Position numbers and translations under genes: made by a program. This document shows positions 45,896 to 57,845 of a stretch of 64,000 nucleotides of DNA, piece after piece. How positions within the stretch are numbered: position 1 is the stretch's first letter; each line of letters starts with the position of its first letter. The notes beneath the pieces are model-generated. The model saw only the letters and a program-made list of their open reading frames with translations, was not told where the DNA came from and did no database searches. The DNA is from Saturnia japonica (lineage: Eukaryota > Arthropoda > Insecta > Lepidoptera > Saturniidae): assembly GCA_033032175.1 (NCBI GenBank), contig CM065334.1, positions 1,299,705 through 1,363,704 of the forward strand. Reading direction: 5' to 3'.

Positions 45896-46830
45896 TGTAA
45901 TATTAGCCCTTGTTGTAGTATAATATAGTATTATTGGTTGTAATATGGTGTATGGGGGATGGGTTGTTAAATGTTCTGTTCTCTTTTGTTTTGGTTTTCT
46001 CAGCTTAGAGGCAAAATTACACTGGTTAACTTTTATAGAACAGGCCAGAGCTTTCCACCGGCCAATATCCTTCATTTAAATTTTAACCACATAACACAGG
46101 TGTAATTATTGTGTTCTTAATGCATATCACCATTTTTATAAGAAGTGATATTAAGTATTTGCTAATGTTCAAAGAACGGTCTATAAAGATGGAGGCTCCC
46201 TCTGTTTTCTTAAACAATTCAGTCAATTGTAAATAAATTTTGGTGAGTTGTTGTACACATACTCACAAAGGTACTTCTTAGTAAAACAATTTTACAGTAG
46301 GTGGTTACCAAGAAATTTCATTTTAAAGGCAATGGGAGCACAGGCAAGGGAAGTGTAGGTAAAACATGAACTTTCATGATAATCAATCTAATATGAATTG
46401 TTTTTAGGGTGGAATATATGTCAGGCAGGTTGTCAAAGGACAAAAAACCTGACAGATACAAAAACAGCTAAAATATTTGTTTGTATTTTTTATTTTTGTT
46501 TGATTACATGCAAAAGTAAAACTTAACAAAGAATTTATTTTAGTGTTAGAAAATCTAATTGTATATTAACTGTGTCTACGACTCCACATACATTGTGCAT
46601 AATGCAGAAATTTCAATTACAAATTCCACAGTTCTCAAAATAATTACTATGATAGAGACAGAAATTCCATAATCTATCCTCTTTCAGTTTGTAGTGAAAG
46701 AGTAAGAAATCTCTTTAACACTTTAAGTTATAACTTCTATGTTTACAACCATAAATTATTTAGTGTGACTTCAGAGTTACCTAATTACCAAATGAAAAAG
46801 TTATTTAATATTAAATTTTATTAAAGTAAT
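45896..46830. other. Intergenic upstream of the zinc-finger gene
   Basis: No gene, repeat copy or RNA recognised in this AT-rich stretch. Confidence 0.35.
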
Positions 46831-47305
46831 AGCTGTGCCCGTGGCTTCGCTCAAGTGGACTACAGGATGCTCGCGCGAATTTTACACAGCTCCTGGCTAT
46901 TTTAAAGACAAAAATGCTTATTGTGTATAGTCTCTGTGACATTTTTGTAAGTCTTTTTAATGTCTACAATTATGTAGTACGTTGATTTTCTATATCTCTT
47001 ATGGTTTACTCAGTGTAAGCCATTTAAGCGCCCAAACTGATTCACCATAAACAGTTTTTTTTATTTGTGTGGAACCCTAATTACGTTTTCTAAAATAAAA
47101 GTAGCCTAAGTTAGTCCCTATATAATCAGCTATCTAGCAGTGAAAGTCCCGTCAAAATAGATCCAAGCATTTCGGAGATTACCCGGAACAAACAGACAGG
47201 CAGACAGACAAAAGTTTTAAAATTGTTTTTTTTTTTGTTTGTATAGTTTAAACTTTCAAATGCATTTACTAAACAACTGTTGTTTTGACATTACAAAAAG
47301 TACAT
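46831..47305 (-). repeat. Dispersed repeat, family 1, minus copy
   Basis: Starts 'agctgtgcccgtggcttcgc', includes 'tctacaattatgtagtac' and 'agacaggcagacagac', and ends near 'gacattacaaaaag'. Lies just upstream of the zinc-finger gene's first seen exon. Confidence 0.75.
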
Positions 47306-47525
47306 TTTCATGGTTACTTTTTGTATTTATAAGAGATGGTGCTGACACGATTTTTGTACTGGGTATCTATTTTTGTACTGGGTATCGTTTGATTTGATAC
47401 ATCGTGAATAAGGGTTGGTTTTTATTAAGGAATTGCATTTTCATTTATTTGTATAGATTGGTCTTAAGTACTTTAAAGGAACGTTAACATTATCTTGACA
47501 ATGTTCTTCTATTTTCAGAAATCAT

Positions 47526-47664
47526 ATGTATCACAATTCAATGATGGAAGAGGAGATAGATATTGAAGAGCATGATGTTATGGATAACCCTAGGATTAAA
47601 CACATGTTTCCTGACCTCACCAAGGTGAAAACTGAAGTTTTGGATGAAGATGAAGAAGTTGGTG
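47526..47664 (+). CDS. Zinc-finger gene, first coding exon
   Basis: Acceptor tctattttcag lies at 47518/47519; ATG at 47526 (MYHNSMMEEEIDIEEHD). Two possible phase-1 donors, GTTG|GTGGTA (47661) and GGTG|GTAATT (47664); the second is closer to consensus. If upstream coding sequence exists it would need a phase-2 donor. Confidence 0.65.
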
Positions 47665-50600
47665 GTAATTGTCTTAATTCGCTTACTGTTTTTTTTAAAT
47701 GCTTTTAATGTGGTAAGCAAGCTACGCCCTGCCTTGGAGGTACCACTAATGTGTTACCGACGTTGAACCAAAGTCAATCTAAAGAGCCCTGGAAACCCTA
47801 CTCACAGCAGGTACAGATCATTTCAACTGAAAGATTTCTACTGCTGTACATTGACTTCGGTTCTTCTGCAGATCTCCTCATTTCTGATTCGAACATGCAG
47901 AGAATCTCCGAACGTTGCCCTCACCATTGCCCTTCAACCTTGTGAGCTTTCTTATGAGTCCCACACTTAGTGACCACTACTCAGCACCATATGTAATCAC
48001 GGGCAAAAATACTAATTCAAAGACTTTTTCTTTTGGATGAAAAGATGTTACGTATCTTTCTGAATGCTGGTCAGTCGAGTTGGATTCGATGTTTGCCCTC
48101 TTCCGGTAATTTTCACATATGTTTTGTTTCAGAACTTCCCGACATACATTATATCCATGGAAATGATTGCCTTCAATATGAAAACGATTATGATTATAAT
48201 GAACATGATGATTTAAATTATATAGTAGAAGATGTAGAAGTCGAAAATTACACAAATAAAATATTATTAGGTTCCAAACCGTGTACAAACAAGATTGAAG
48301 AGAAATCTGTCAAGAAGGAGTATCTACCTGCTGTGATAATGCTAGAAGACTGGGGGGACAGATTAAACAATAGTTCGTGCTTTTGTAAGGACTGCAAAAT
48401 ACTATTTGCCACTAACAACGCATTAGATTACCACAAAATGGCTGCGCATTCTTTTTTAGTAGCAATAACGAATAAAGCAGTTAAAAGTACAGCGAGAAGC
48501 TCGACTAGTCATATGAGAGATGTTGATAAAATTGAAGATGGCACAGTGACCCCTGAAAAGGTTGGAAATGAAATTATTGTTGAAAATAATAAACTATGTA
48601 ACCATTGTAATAAATATTTTCCGGATGGTAACACACTTATAAAGCACTTATATGAACTGTTGACTAAAGGTGATGCTAAGATTGATCAAAAAAAGTCACC
48701 AAAAGTTGCAAATTATAACTACCAATGTAGGATATGTCAGAAAGTCTTTTTGAGCTACCACGGGGGTAAAGTTCATATAAAGGCTGTACATTCAGAAGAG
48801 TGTGCTGATGAGGAACACATAATTAAAGTAGGGGAATTAACAGAGAAAACAAACACTGATTTTAATGTGCCTAATGTACCGAAGAGAAACAAGTCAAACT
48901 TTCAAGTTACCCTCGACTCTGACAATAACTTAGACTACTGGTATAGTACGAGGGGATTCATAAGAAACCCTCCCATACCTCAGTCAATTTTGTACAAGTG
49001 TGTGAACTGTAGTATTCACTTTGTGATGGCCTTACAAGCAATACACCACAGTACACATTGTTCAAAAAACAGCCAATATTTCCGATGCGAGATTTGTAAA
49101 AGGAAGATGCGTTGCCACGATATATTATTACACAAACTACAGCATAAAGTGTCAATAGAGTTTAAAATCTACCAAGGCAGTTCAAGGAACTATAAAAAAA
49201 CATTATGCAAGTGTCCCAAATGCAACATCTGTTACTCGGATGGTAAGTTTTGGTTGCATTACAAAGTGTGTAGTGGTAAACGATTAAATTGTGATTGGTG
49301 TAAAATATGCGGTGAATTTATACACTCCCATATTGCTATTAATCATATGAACTTGCATAAAACAAGTAGCTCTGTTAAGAATGATTTTATATTCATAAAA
49401 TTCGCTACAGACGTACATATAAAATTTGAAGAGAATGTAGAAAGAACAGTTACAGGCCAAAAAAGAAAACACAGCGTTGATATTACAGTGCCCTTGAAGA
49501 AAATTAAAAAAACTAGAAAGAAAAGGGACATTTTCAATTTGTATTATTGTAAATTTTGCAATTGTTGTATACATAAAAATCGATGGGGTTCCCACGTCTC
49601 CAATAATTGCCGTAAAGCGAAAAATATCGTATGCCTAATATGTGGACTGACATTTACTCAGAAATCTATGGTAAAACACAAAGAATTACACAGGCATTAC
49701 AATGTTACATTACATGATTTTAAGATTTTTGCATGTAACGGTTCTCGAACAGTACCGAAAGCACCGCATTTTTACCAATGCTACAAATGTAAAGTATTTT
49801 TCGCAACGAGACCACAAAGAGAACAACATACATGTTGCGATAAATACGAAATTTGTCACATATGTTCAAAAAAATTCGATACACATGCGTTCATACTGCA
49901 CAATCCATTCCATACATATGGTAAAACTGATAAAGCAGTTCAACCAGTTACTTCATATAAACCAGTACAACCAGTTAACATATATAAAGCCGGTCAATCA
50001 GTTACCACATATAAACCAGTTCAACCAGTTACCACAGAGAAATCACTTCAACGGGTTACCACAGATTCTGTGAAAAAGTATAACTGTTTAAACGAAATGT
50101 GGAATATATTGTTTTTATGTGAATCATGCGGACTGAATACAGATTCCTATGATGAAGCTGTCAGTCACAGCCAATATCACCTGGTCGGATCAACAGATAC
50201 CATCGAACAGGTACGTTGTAAAGTCTGCGACATGAAATTCGACTACAAGTGTTACAAAAATCACTTGCAACTCCACAAACAGCTGCCTGTTAGCAAAAAC
50301 GACTTTCTAATCCTCCCTTATAGGTCCAGAGCATTGTTTAAGAACCAATGGTTTAATCTATTTGGGAAATTGGCTCCGAGGAGAGTTCAGCAAATCATAT
50401 CGCAAAGCATATACAAAGTTACAAGGCGAGCTAAACTGAGAATGGTAAAAAATGGACGAGCAGATTACACATTATATGTATGTAATTCATGCAATGTTTG
50501 CGTAAAAGGTCAAGATATTAATAAACATTTACGTATACCCTGTTCAAGGAGTGAGCATTATTTAGACTGTCCATACTGTGAAATTTTCTTCGATAACAAT

Positions 50601-51479
50601 GAAAATTATAACAGGCATGAAAAACTACATAAAAAGATCGACATCGAGTTTAGAGTTGTTAAGTTTGAACCTATGGAAACAGTCAAACCGTTTTCAGTGT
50701 CTCGTTCAAAAAACTGTGAAGTGTCCTACGAGAAATGGTTTATTTTTTACAAGTGCGCGTATTGTAAGTTAAGTGTTTTGTGCAAGGGGGCTCAGGTGAA
50801 GAATCATGTGTGCTATGATGGTTTGCTAGCTACTTGTAAGTTATGCGGACTCGCTTACAGGGCGAAGTATAGGCCCAATCATATGCGTTTGCACAACAAA
50901 TATCCGATGTTGTCGAGAGCAACTGTGAAATGTCAGTTGTTTCACCCTGAAAATGTGGAGCAGGTGGAGAGGGTTGCGAATGAAAAAATGTTAACGTCAA
51001 AGACATATATAGTGGATTGTAAGGTGTGCAGATTGTTTTTCAAAAACCGCAGAGAACTGACAGCGCACTACCCCGAATGCATTGGAAGAGTGGACGAGAC
51101 AGTTGCAAAGGTGGACGAGACGGTTGCAAGAGTGGACAAGACAGTTGCAAGGGTGGATGACAGAGTTGCAAGAGTGGACAAGACAGTTGCAGGGGTGGAC
51201 GAGACTGTTGCAAGGGTGGATCAACCTCCGAATGAGACAGTTTTTATGTTATACAAGTGCTCGAAATGTCCCTGTCACTTTGTACATGGTAAGAGTTTAA
51301 AAATGCACAAACGAACGTGCCAGCCTATGAGACATTCACTACATACGTGTGAGCTATGCGGTTTGAAATTTACGCAAATATCTCTGACCAAGCATAAGTT
51401 AAAGCATCATAGTGATAAAAAATATTGTTTTAAAATATTGGAACCTGATTCAGGAGAGATTCTAGTTTACAATGGGTGA
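47526..51479 (+). CDS. Multi-zinc-finger protein with paired-finger modules
   Basis: Two exons (47526-47664 and 48133-51479) give about 1,161 residues. The N-terminal exon is acidic and carries KVKTEVLDEDEE, a SUMO-type motif (VKTE) followed by acids. About 20 Cys/His fingers follow from 48378 to 51410, many in pairs: a C2HC finger (such as YKCVNCSIHF...H...C) then a C2H2 finger (such as FRCEIC...H...H), then a short strand-like segment with F-x-I (EFKIY, DFIFIKF, DFKIF, DFLIL, EFRVVKF, CFKILE). Two coding minisatellites interrupt them. A basic run (KRKHSV...LKKIKKTRKKR near 49460-49530) could be a nuclear signal. No family name is recognised; nuclear, DNA- or RNA-binding is inferred from the fingers. 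A 5' UTR exon may lie upstream, because the first ATG follows an acceptor by 7 bases. Confidence 0.8.
47710..48115 (-). repeat. LINE reverse-transcriptase fragment in intron
   Basis: On the minus strand the broken frame gives HPKEKVFELVFLPVITYGAE, stop, then SLSVGLIRKLTRLKGNGEG, matching the C-terminal RT region (the VLPVMTYGAETW motif) of RTE/CR1-like elements. Several stops and frameshifts; inactive. Confidence 0.65.
48133..51479 (+). CDS. Zinc-finger gene, main exon
   Basis: Acceptor tgttttgtttcag|AACTTCC at 48132/48133 (phase 1, completing a Glu codon); TGA at 51477-51479. The open frame reaches further upstream to 48033, but that part is intronic LINE sequence, so the splice start is preferred. 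Holds all the fingers and both coding repeats. Confidence 0.85.
49932..50067 (+). repeat. Coding minisatellite, 27-bp (9-residue) unit
   Basis: Encodes four to five degenerate units of the YKPVQPVTT type between two finger pairs of the zinc-finger protein. Probably a flexible linker. Confidence 0.75.
51086..51222 (+). repeat. Coding minisatellite, 21-bp (7-residue) unit
   Basis: Six and a half copies of 'gtggacgagacagttgcaa'-type units encode VDETVAR heptads (variants VDKTVAR, VDDRVAR, VDKTVAG). The spacing of Val and Ala residues fits a short helical or coiled-coil spacer. It separates an unpaired C2HC finger from the last finger pair. Confidence 0.85.
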
Positions 51480-51999
51480 CATAGGGTCTATATGACACCA
51501 TGTTCCGCTTAGAGCATAGATTCGAAATGAACTTTGAAAACGAGGATGCTCTTGGGTAGTTAAAAAAAAACATAGAACACATTTACTTTTGAGATAACTT
51601 GTTATAATTAGGTCGCGTCACACAATGTGTGCCTATGATATGGGTATTGGCCCATAAGCAATGTTATTATATGTTAGTATGGTATTATATATTAATTTAA
51701 TTTACATGATACTAGTTGACAAACACACATTTGTTGTGTGCCATTATACTCAAACACTTACGTCTTTTATCATCAGATAAGGTAATTGAAACGCAAGAAA
51801 AATGTCTTCTTTGAAGTTTTAAATTTAATTCTTTAATAATTGTTACTTGATGACGAAGTGTTGCTACTTTCCATCCAAGAACTATCTCTTTGAAAAAGTG
51901 TCAGTTGAAAAGCGTCAAACTAGGACGGCGCCACTGGTAGCAAATTGGTAAATTTTAAAGATACCGCCAAAGGTTATTCTATTTTAACCGACTACAAAA
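51480..51999. other. Zinc-finger gene 3' flank
   Basis: Presumed 3' UTR and flank, AT-rich; no canonical AATAAA was picked out with confidence. Confidence 0.4.
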
Positions 52000-52160
52000 A
52001 TATACATAGGTTACTCAGTTCGAATGCATTTTTTTTTTTCATAGATGAACAGCCATGAACCGATTTGGATGATTCTTTTGTTATTTAATAGGGGACACCT
52101 CAAGGGCGGTCCCATTTTCATTTCATTGGCATTGGACCTTCGTATTCGAAGATACACCAT
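52000..52160 (+). repeat. Dispersed repeat fragment, family 7
   Basis: 'gaaccgatttggatgattc' and 'ggggacacctcaagggcgg' have counterparts at 61120-61230 ('gaactgatttggacgattc', 'gggatacctcaatggtagc'). Confidence 0.55.
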
Positions 52161-52564
52161 GAAACTCCTCAAAGTCATTGAAGTAGGTGCTATTTTTTGT
52201 TAAAAATTGTCTTGTCAATTTTCACCCACTTGGACAACTTTTCACTGAACAAACTTTTCCCATTATTGTTCAATTATTAAGTTTTACAACAGTAAAAACT
52301 ATAAAATCACGAAAAAGTGTAATTCCCTCTTCCTACTCTAGCGCCGTTTTTGTGGGTTTTTTGAATTGTAACTTCCTGCTTACGCCTGGACACTTATTCT
52401 CCGTAAAAAAGGTTCTCTTTACCCTCTACCTTTCGTAGTTTTGAATCGCTTACTAGATCAGTTATCACAAATATCTTAATTAAGTAGGTAAATTATTAAT
52501 GAGAACATTTAATTGACAATATTCATACATTGCACAAATTTCTTTCGCATGTGAGGGTTCGTCA

Positions 52565-52795
52565 GCGTATATGCCGTGTTTATTTGCATACTCAGCGAAT
52601 ATGCAATGTTATTCGCACAATTAGAGAATATACCATGCTTATTCGCATACATAGCGAATAAGCAATGTTATTCACATACACGGCGAATATCCAATATTAT
52701 TATCATAATCAGAGAATATACCATGTTTATTCGCATACTCAGCGATTGTGCAATATTGTTCACATACTCAGCAAATCTGCAGTGTTATTAAAGTG
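52565..52795 (+). repeat. Minisatellite, about 33-bp unit, seven copies
   Basis: Degenerate units of the form 'ttattcgcatactcagcgaa' plus 'tatgcaatg'. The open frame over it reflects the repeat, not a gene. Confidence 0.8.
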
Positions 52796-55504
52796 AAACT
52801 TTTATTAGATCGTCTCAAAGTTTTTGGTCTGTGTGTTGCATGTCGCGTGACGGTCGGCCGCGGAGTAGGGATGGCGGCGCCTATAGTTCGCAGCAACTGA
52901 CCGTGTAGTGTATAGACTATTACTCATTTGTGAATTTTTAGTTAAATGTCTGTAATGTGAAAAAAAGTTTCACTTTTACCGTGGTTTCATAAAACCACAC
53001 AATCATTTTTTGCATATATATTTGTGCGTCTTCCCTATATTTGCCCACTGAATCACGAATGTATGAGAAATTTACGCGAAGTGTCGAGATCGGCGCGCGT
53101 TTTGTGTCAAATGACTCGTACAGCACAGAAAAGGAGCTTTTGGTGGGACCTTGATCTGTATCTGCTGGTTCTTATATTAATTAATTTATGTGGGTGATTA
53201 AATTAAAAGCTTTTAATTTAATCACTTACGTAAAATAAAAAAGTTCAAAATTACAGAAGCTCTTATATTTATCAAAGTAAATGCGTTATCTAGTTGTCGG
53301 ACTATAAATGACCTTGTACGGCGCATCGGCGAACCTGACCATGTATTATTGCGTAAGCAATATAATTATGTCGCTAAAAATTCATTAACGTTATTTCACC
53401 CTTTATTATATAATTCTTCCGGCATATTTTTTTTTTAAATTTAAGTTTTCTGCCAATGTAAGCAATTTTGTCAATGTCAAGTGTGACAAATACACGTTGT
53501 AGAATTTAGTTGCCAAATGTTCGGTGTACAGCGGCATTTTACGTAATATCGTTCGGTTTCACAAAACAGTCCAGAGTTTTAACAAGGGAGCCGCCATATT
53601 GTAAGTGATATTTTTGAAGATTACAAGAATAATTATAAATAAATTCTATCTAACTTGACATTGACGGAGTTGGGGATTAACACAGTTGCCAGTAAAAAAA
53701 AAACACGAATGTTGTCAAAACAAAGGGCTAGGGGTGATCTATATGCACAAATTTGAATAATATACATAGATATAATATCGTATAGATCGAAAATATGCTG
53801 AATTAGACGAGGCCGAAAACGGAATTATTTTGTTGATTTTCGAAAATAAGTTCTTTAACGCGGTTCGGTGGGAGTTGTTTTGTAGAAATCCTCGCGTAAG
53901 TAAAAAGCGTTATATCCCGCCTCCCTGTGAATAAAAAATTTCTTTGTTAATATATTTTTAAAAATCCTATAAATCTGCGGGACTCGAAGTATCGATTACT
54001 CGTACTGTGTATACAACAGTACGTGTCTGGTCGTAACACCACTAGTGCGATTCGACGACGATCACAGTTGTGGAAATCCGCATTTGAATTAACCGTTTGA
54101 TAACATATTAAAATTTTTAATGGCTATTGTTTAGTAATTTATTACAGTTTTACGATGAAATTTTAATATTAACTGGCACTGTCTGTTACTTTCCCGATCG
54201 TCGATCGAGCATTAAGCACGTCCAAGTACGAAAAACTTGCATTAAAATATTCATTCATTCGTTCCACCAATCGACTGTATTCATGAATTCTACTATGACG
54301 TTACCTTTAAATCAATTGAACTGTAGGAATTTACTCGAAGTTTGTTATGCCCCTTCCACGAGTCTGTCTCTGCTGTTTTTATTATATATACGAGTGTGTG
54401 TGTGTGCGTGCGAGTATCGAGGTTCAAGCAGAAGAACTTCGTTCCTTACCCTTATGAGTTACATCTAGTTAGAGTAACGTAACCACAATTGAACACGTCC
54501 AATAAATAAACATTAACATTACACTTTGAAACCTTTGATGATGCAAAAAAGGACGGGTTTTGTTTTGGTCACGATTTACGTTGGCCGATACCACTTAACG
54601 AAAATGGTCTCGTATCAACGTGTCGTTCTAACACACGTTCCATACTATGCTCTTTTTCTTTCGGGTTGCCGATCTATATAATATGTTAAATTTGTGATAT
54701 TATATCACTCTAATAGTGTTTATAAAACAATCAATTGTCTATTGATTGTTTATTGTACGGAATAGATGACGCCTGTCTTCGAAGACGACAGCGAAGATAA
54801 AGTATTTTCTTAACCTGGCGGACTAAAGAGTAAGGTCGCGGAAATGTTCCTGGGTTTCACAAAAATACCCCAATTCTGTATTGGAAATCAACAAGCAATA
54901 ATTTTATTTAAACAATCAATTATTTTATTTATACAATCGATTATTTTATTATTCAATTGATTTTTTAAATAAAGAGTTGATTATTTTAATTAAACAATCG
55001 ATTGTTTGATAGTTCTCATGACTTTCGATTATTCTGTTTTATCAACACGACTTTTCAATATGTATTACGATCAGCAAAAACTATACTTGCGCCCTGTCGG
55101 TTTATCAATTATTGCGAACATAAATATTAAATTTACATAAGCATAATGTACATGTGTGCAAGAATATATTAACTTTTTTTCTACAACATTTTTATAAAGA
55201 GGAATGATTTTTTTTTCTTTATTTTTAACCTCATTCGAAGAGCGTCTTATATTGTATGCATGCCTTATACATATAGGCTTTTTTATCTAGATTAGGACCA
55301 GAAAAACAACAATCAAGAGACTATAAATGTATTAATTTTCTATAAATGTTAATTTTCTATAGTATAATTATTAAAAAAAATATGTATATCTTTGGATAGA
55401 TTGTTTTTGGAACATACTAAGAACATAGGTAATAAAAATGTTTGTAATTTATGAGTTGTTTATTTGATGCGCCCCAGTCTACTATATGATTAGCGTTTGA
55501 GAGT
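52796..55504. other. Intergenic, no gene seen
   Basis: 2.7 kb without a supportable gene. 52840-52880 and 53080-53110 are CG-richer. 54890-55025 holds 'caatcgatt', 'caattgatt' and 'gagttgatt' words every 30 bp or so. 'agttttaacaagggagccgc' near 53580 is a fragment of family 5. Confidence 0.4.
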
Positions 55505-55721
55505 GTTTGGCTTGGATCTTGAAGTGACATGTTGTGGTTTTTATTTTTAGTTCATAACTTACGTTTTTTAACCCTATATTATGTACAAATGATGGCATTT
55601 TGCCTGATATAGTTTGGTTGTTGTACATGAGTGAAGTGGATTATAAATATAAATTGGAAAACATGCATTTTGGGATGTCACAAAAACTCCGTAGATAGTT
55701 CTGTCAAGAGAGCCACCATCG
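55505..55721 (+). repeat. Dispersed repeat, family 5, copy 2
   Basis: 'cttggatcttgaagtgacat' to 'gagagccaccatc', colinear with 37628-37845. Confidence 0.75.
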
Positions 55722-55872
55722 TGTCTTTCGAAGGCTTAACATTATTGACACTGAAAACCCCACTTTGTGTATTGGGAAAATTAACGAAGTCTTAATAACA
55801 TTTACACTGGCAATTGCTTTCTGCGGCGTCAAAACAAGAAGATTGGCTTTGATCATAGAGACTAGATGGTTT

Positions 55873-56080
55873 AGTTTTTTGGCGGGATCTTGAAGTAACA
55901 TGTTGTGGTTTTTATTATTAATTCATTGACTTAGGTTTATGTAATATTAGTTGCATTTTGCGTGACATAGTTTTGTTTTTGTGCGTAAGTGAAGTGGATT
56001 ATAAATATAAACTAAAATCATGCATTCTGGGATCTCACAAAAACTACTAGAAACTTCTAATAAGGGAGCCACCATCTTGT
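55873..56080 (+). repeat. Dispersed repeat, family 5, copy 3
   Basis: 'ttggcgggatcttgaagtaa' to 'gggagccaccatcttg'. It lies 150 bp after copy 2 in the same orientation; the following 'gtcttcatttggggaggcc' also occurs near 44400, so the element may extend to about 56200. Confidence 0.75.
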
Positions 56081-56212
56081 TGGGATACCGAAATTGTCAT
56101 AACACAGGACATTACATTCACTTGATAATGACAGTAATTGTCTTCATTTGGGGAGGCCTTGTTGCCATGTTAGGGAAAAGAAGAAGACTAGATGGTTTAA
56201 TGGTAGCGTGTA

Positions 56213-56375
56213 TGGACAAGGCGTCGATCCCTGCAATTAGCCCGAGTGTCTGATGAAGGAAAACTTCGTGATGAAACGATAGCATAGTGGTAGAGTATTT
56301 TATAATGCCCGCCTGGTTAGCTACCACCCTCAGGTTGAGCTATCGCCAAGCACCTATATGTGTTCCGGCAGCTCC
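56213..56375 (+). repeat. Dispersed repeat, family 6, copy
   Basis: 'atccctgcaattagcccgag' to 'gttagctaccaccctcagg', colinear with 30255-30420. Confidence 0.55.
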
Positions 56376-56469
56376 ACTTAAGAACCTCTCCTCTCACTCT
56401 ACATTTAAAATTACTTTCGATAAACGGGTTTAACCCAAATCTCCTTTTCCTTCTATTCTGGATCTTGTA

Positions 56470-56735
56470 TATACCAATGTTATGAAGAGGAAAGGTTCAT
56501 TGTTTGTTTGTAATGGATAAACTCAAAAACTACTGAACCGATTTTAAAAATTCTTTCAATAATTTAAAGCTAACAGCGAGTAACATAGGCTATATTATAA
56601 ATTGAAAAATTAATTTATTCCTCATAAAAACGTCGATAGTTTTACACAAAGTATAAAAAAATGCCTGCACGGGTGCGTTGGCGATGTTTGTCGTATAAAA
56701 TTAACACGGGTGGAACTGTGGGGCACAGCTGGTAG
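56470..56735 (-). repeat. Dispersed repeat, family 2, minus copy
   Basis: 'taccaatgttatgaagagg', 'ttattcctcataaaaac' and 'tggggcacagctggtag' in order. Confidence 0.7.
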
Positions 56736-56939
56736 TAAATATAATGAAAGTCTTCACTGCTATATTCACTTTGAATTCCTTTCGACGGCTCGAGAATGAA
56801 CGAATACAGTCCGATTTGGGTAGCACCGTGTGCGGAAACCGCCTTCATAGAATAGCATACCGATGGCTGACCTATGGTTCTTATCTGTCCCACTTCTGAT
56901 TTTTGGTGTATAATAATCATCGACTACATCGTAATACAA

Positions 56940-57055
56940 ATACATACATGAATCACGCCTCTTTCCCAACGGGGTAGGCAGAGACCACGTCCTTCCAATT
57001 GCTACGATCATACATCATCTTTCACTTCAACATTCATCAATCTTTTCACGCAGCC
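56940..57055 (-). repeat. LINE 3' end, distal part
   Basis: 'aatcacgcctctttcccaac' through 'catcaatcttttcacgcag': the minus-strand 3' terminus also seen at 60495-60600. Its continuation appears to lie at 57697, so it is interrupted. Confidence 0.65.
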
Positions 57056-57696
57056 AGTGGGGGATTTGCCCTAAGGCCCAGGAGGTCCGGGCCTAGGGCG
57101 GCCAATCGGGACAAAAAATTCACTGGTGATAACAGGAAATAACTCAAAGTACGTAAATATTCTAAAGGCTTGCACAGATTATGGTGAGCCGCACTACACC
57201 GCATAGTATAACAATAATCTTCCTAAATCACTTTTGTACTCTTTATAAATAAAATATAGATAATGTAATGTGAAGTAATTACTTATTTCGTTCATGTAAA
57301 ATGTACGTGTAAGTTATTTCGTACAATTAAGTGATTTAGGAAGAATATTGTTCTCGTGCGTTCGTAAGTTATACACACGTACGCGAACGTCGTTGCTCGC
57401 CGCAAAGGTCTCTCGGGAGTTTGCTATAACGCCGCCGCGTTCCCACACCCCATCGCTTCCCCACACAATATCTCGCTCGCCTTCTCGCGACAGAGTACCC
57501 CACACAGGTACATGGGTTCTGTGAACTTTTTTTTCTTATTTTGCGCTAATTAGTGTAAAAAAAACCATTCCGATCACTAAATACACATACGCATGTTTCC
57601 TTCCTTCCTCCCAGGAGGAGGCAAGTATGGCAAGTGGGGCAGAGTATCGCAAGCGAGCTAAAGAAGAAGATGACAAACAAAAGTATATGATTTAAA
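57056..57696. other. Sequence inserted in the LINE fragment
   Basis: Holds 'gtccgggcctagggcggcc', an inverted repeat ('atcttcctaaatcactt' near 57215 and 'aagtgatttaggaagaat' near 57328) and a CG-rich stretch at 57350-57500. Likely one or more small DNA transposons; no gene seen. Confidence 0.45.
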
Positions 57697-57845
57697 AAAA
57701 CTTTCTTCAGAACGTCCCCGATTTGATCGAGGAACATTCCTCTAGGCCTTCCGCTCCCATTCATACTCGTCTTACAAATCTGTCTAGTCATTCTTCTTTC
57801 ATTCACCTCTATATATATTAGCCAATCCATCTAAGCATCCCTTTC
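57697..57845 (-). repeat. LINE 3' region, proximal part
   Basis: 'cttcagaacgtccccgattt' and 'attcctctaggccttcc' match 60640-60690; the minus frame gives GRPRGMFLDQIGDVLKK. Confidence 0.65.

Noticed and set aside
48033..48132. Start of the zinc-finger protein at 48033
   Set aside because: This stretch is antisense LINE RT sequence and is followed by a strong acceptor at 48132/48133; the upstream acidic exon is a better start.
38106..51479. THAP exons and zinc-finger exons as one gene
   Set aside because: The phases do not fit: exon 47519 needs a phase-2 donor and the THAP exons end in phase 1 or a stop. Kept as two genes.
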